Shown one piece after another: positions 61,384 through 64,000 of a stretch of 64,000 bases of DNA; the stretch's first letter is position 1; every line of letters begins with the position of its first letter. Below the pieces are notes generated by a model, which saw only the letters and a list, made by a program, of their open reading frames with translations, was not told where the DNA came from and did not search any database. Made by a program: the position numbers and the translations under genes. Source of the DNA: Piper betle (lineage: Eukaryota; Streptophyta; Magnoliopsida; Piperales; Piperaceae); assembly GCA_033002965.1 (NCBI GenBank), contig JAURVB010014903.1, positions 1 to 64,000 on the forward strand. The letters run 5' to 3'.

Positions 61384-63862
61384 CTATCTTTTGAGAAAAT
61401 TATATGCCGGTAAATCTTTCACACTCGATACATCTTCCAATGCCAATTCCCGCTCCAGCTGCACTCTGGTGGGCATCAAAACCTCCTGGACACAGAGTAA
61501 AACTCAAATTAATAGATGTGTTGTGTTTATAACATTCAATTGGTTGTCAACATGAGTGACACTGACGTTGAACTCCATGTATGAAGCACCCTTTGCAAGA
61601 CAGTGGGCGTCCATCGTTTGAAATGCGATGCAATACAGGTTATCGAAGGCCATTCTATCTTGACCAAGAAGCTCCAAAAACCGAAATGCTGCTGTTGTTG
61701 TAGGCTTGCCTACAAAATTTTCCCATTATAATTAGTTTAAACCAATCTCATCAGTGCTACTACTATGGAGCTACGCCTAGAAACTTTGAAACTTCTAAAG
61801 AAAATCAGCGTCAGTTCTAAAATTAATCATAAAATCAAGTTCATTGCAAACAATGCAACACCTGATTCCAACATCTGCGCCAACATGAAAGAAATATTCA
61901 CACCAGCTACAGCAAGTGGATACTCCCATTCAACTCGATCCCCATCTTTCTCATGCAACAAACTCTGGAATCCTACATTGTAGAAACATAATTTGGGACC
62001 TTGAAATAAAATAAGAAGCCATTCAAATCAGATGCAAATAGAAGACTACATACTGGAAAATTCTCAGCAAAAAAGATCAAGTTCTCAAGTGAGACAAAAC
62101 CATCACCCCTACAAAACATTAAACCTGTTACTTCATGAACCTCCAAAATAAATTAAAGAAACTAGACAATAATATGATAAGGTACCTGAAATCTGTCGAA
62201 GGATCAGAACCCTGCCAATCCATCTCCGTCCACAGCTCAGACTTGAGAGATGGAAGTTCACGACCAGGATAAGCCAACCTCCAAAGTTGCTTCAATGCAT
62301 CCTGCAATAAAGAACTTAATTTCAACCCTGTCATCGTTCAATAAAAGAACAAGCAGAATAATGCAACTAACACCAAACATGGCTCTTAGTCCATCTTTTC
62401 AACAAAACAAAATCCACAAACGACACACGACAAAGACAGTAATTATCATCTTCCTACATGACATAAATAACCAATACAGTGCAATTAGAAAAAAAGCCCA
62501 GAATAAAATTACTTGATGATCATGGCGAGTACCATCAAAGGGAATTTCCAGCCTTAGTTGCAGATGTTGCAGTCTTTCTTTCTAAAGCATTACCTTCAAG
62601 TGAACAAACAAAAAACAAACTCCCAACAAACAGAAAAGAAGTAATTCTGCATGATACCCAGAGGCAAGCATCACCTAAAAGGAAAATGCCAACGTCTACC
62701 TCTTCCTATCTTCCTCCTCTCTCTCTCTCTCTCTCAAATTTACAGTTTACCCTTCAATTACTAAAGTGAGTATTAATAATAATATTAAAAATTCAAAATT
62801 AACTAGGTACTCTACCCACTTTAAGAAACACAAATAGTAATATGATCACACATGGACAAGTGATCATAGGTAGTTACTATTTCAAGTAGATTTTGGTTTC
62901 ACAATTCTATAAATAATACATACTTTAATTAGGTTTAAACTGTAAAATAACTGAAAAACAAGGGGATTACAAACTAAATGTCCAACTTTAATATATGTAT
63001 AGACTCACGTAAATTTAATAGGCCTTTAAAATACGAAAAAAAATATGCGCACTTATCCATTATTAAAGCAACATTTCGATAATTGTATTAAAAAGAAAAT
63101 TATTAACATGTATAAGGACAATGCATCCTTACTTGGAGTGGAGAAAGAGAGACCTGAGAATTTCCACCATATCCATTCCCAGTAAGATTGGGAAACGGCC
63201 AAAGTCTTCCTACTGATATACTTGATCCAAGCACAATATTAGCTGCAAAAGGCCACAATAGCGTTCACTTTTATCACTAATATGCAGTTAAAACCAAAGG
63301 TTAAAGACAAATCTATGGAAGAAAATCACAGAACAATTACAAGGCATCCATTGTGAACTCAAAAGCGATAGACAAATTGTTGTTTCTCCCAGGAAATGAA
63401 TAGGTATCTTATAGGAAATTTCACATGATAAAACATACCCAAAAAATAGCTATATAACTGCATAATAGTAAACTAGGGGAAATATGGACAGGTTAATTTA
63501 AGGCCCAAAACATAATAAAAAATCTGAAGTGATATACCTAACCAATGTGCCCATTCAGCAATCAAGTTAGAGAAGAGAAAAGTCCAATGCAGACGTGCCT
63601 TCTTCTTTTCATCCCAGTCATGTGAATCATTTATTTGGCCATGTCTCCGAAGTAATAAACGGCAGTAGTGGTTCATATCTAAATGCAATAAGGGTAGACA
63701 AACATTTTAGCAACATACCACCTCTGAATCCACATCATATCTATAGTTTCCCAGAAGTGGTTCACTCAAAGAATCTGATCTTGATGCATCTAAGCTCCTC
63801 TCATATCTATCTCTGTCGACATCAGCATGAAAAATCCTTCTCCTCGCAGTTTTTGAAGTCAT
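61384..63862 (-). CDS. ELMO/CED-12 domain protein (plant ELMOD family)
   Basis: ELMOD proteins are thought to regulate Arf/Rho-type small GTPases; Arabidopsis members MACARON and ELMOD_A set pollen aperture number (family knowledge). Minus-strand exons read: 63862-63722 (MTSKTARRRIFHADV...SEPLLGNY), about 63690-63538 (ARLHWTFLFSNLIAEWAHWL), 63242-63133 (ANIVLGSS...SPLQ), 62581-62513 (KERLQHLQLRLEIPFDG), 62301-62186 (DALKQLWRLAYPGRELPSLK...DPSTDFR), 62108-62054 (GDGFVSLENLIFFAENFP), 61972-61862 (FQSLLHEKDG...WEYPLAVAGVNISFMLAQ), 61709-61567 (FLELLGQDRMAFDNLYCIAF) and 61485-61384 (TRVQLERELALEDVSSVKDL, stop). The predicted GAP-type arginine of TDFRG is present, split by an intron. Phases fit except at the exon 1/2 and 6/7 junctions, where one base seems missing. 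Canonical RGGGF is RGDGF here. The 5' UTR lies beyond 63862. Confidence 0.88.
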
Positions 63863-64000
63863 GGACAAATACCACCAGAGTTGTGACCCGAGACTGAATA
63901 CATCCAGTAATGAAAGTTAATATTATATTTTATGCTTGAAAGAGGATTTTAAAGTTGATATTTAGAATGGACATTCCTCTGGAATTATTTACACGCGATA
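63863..64000 (-). other. Upstream of the ELMO-domain start, window end
   Basis: Probable 5' UTR or upstream intron of the minus-strand ELMO-domain gene. No further exon is recognisable before the window ends. Confidence 0.4.

Noticed and set aside
61765..62769. Plus-strand frames of 72-96 codons over the ELMO locus
   Set aside because: They are antisense and intronic shadows of the minus-strand ELMO exons.

Overview
This window is nuclear DNA of a flowering plant. Four plant gene families are recognisable: a WOX11/12-type homeobox gene, a plastid Rho-N (RHON1) gene, an R2R3-MYB of the MYB52/54/56/LOF/CSA group, and a plant ELMO-domain gene. They have GT-AG introns and are separated by long AT-rich spacers full of nested retrotransposon debris and (TA)n microsatellites. 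The residues I can compare look somewhat monocot-like, but the species cannot be fixed from this sequence.

Layout. 1-6.6 kb: AT-rich repeat DNA holding a 3.1 kb solo LTR (868-3971) with a 5-bp target duplication. 6.6-9.5 kb: no confident gene. 9.53-11.10 kb (minus): WOX11/12-like gene. 11.1-18.4 kb: gene-free, with a ~300 bp tandem duplication. 18.4-23.3 kb: one large LTR nested in an older relative. 25.0-26.4 kb: decayed LINE 3' end. 26.69-28.36 kb (plus): RHON1-like gene whose first exon looks like the transit-peptide exon of a thioredoxin m4 gene. 29.2-35.5 kb: decayed Ty1/copia element interrupted by a 1.7 kb hAT-like transposon. 36.7-43.2 kb: a mirrored repeat block (C-rich tract, hairpin array, solo LTR, hairpin array, G-rich tract). 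44.8-50.9 kb: three nested copies of the same LTR family, one inverted. 50.95-51.40 kb: a small TIR element. 56.82-59.07 kb (plus): three-exon R2R3-MYB gene. 61.38-63.86 kb (minus): about nine-exon ELMO-domain gene, nearly complete.

The four genes do not form a pathway. Two are transcription factors (organ and root-founder identity; MYB S21 development or sugar-partitioning type), one is a plastid RNA-processing factor, and one is a predicted small-GTPase regulator. The strongest themes for a second look are: (i) the in-frame thioredoxin-m/RHON1 exon fusion; (ii) recurring single-base losses that break the WOX, RHON1 and probably ELMO reading frames, all in the same direction, which suggests assembly indels rather than pseudogenes; (iii) a TGTAA...TTACA solo-LTR family carrying a conserved hairpin that has been amplified into arrays; and (iv) a hAT-like element with perfect 8-bp target duplications carrying a piece of that LTR family.
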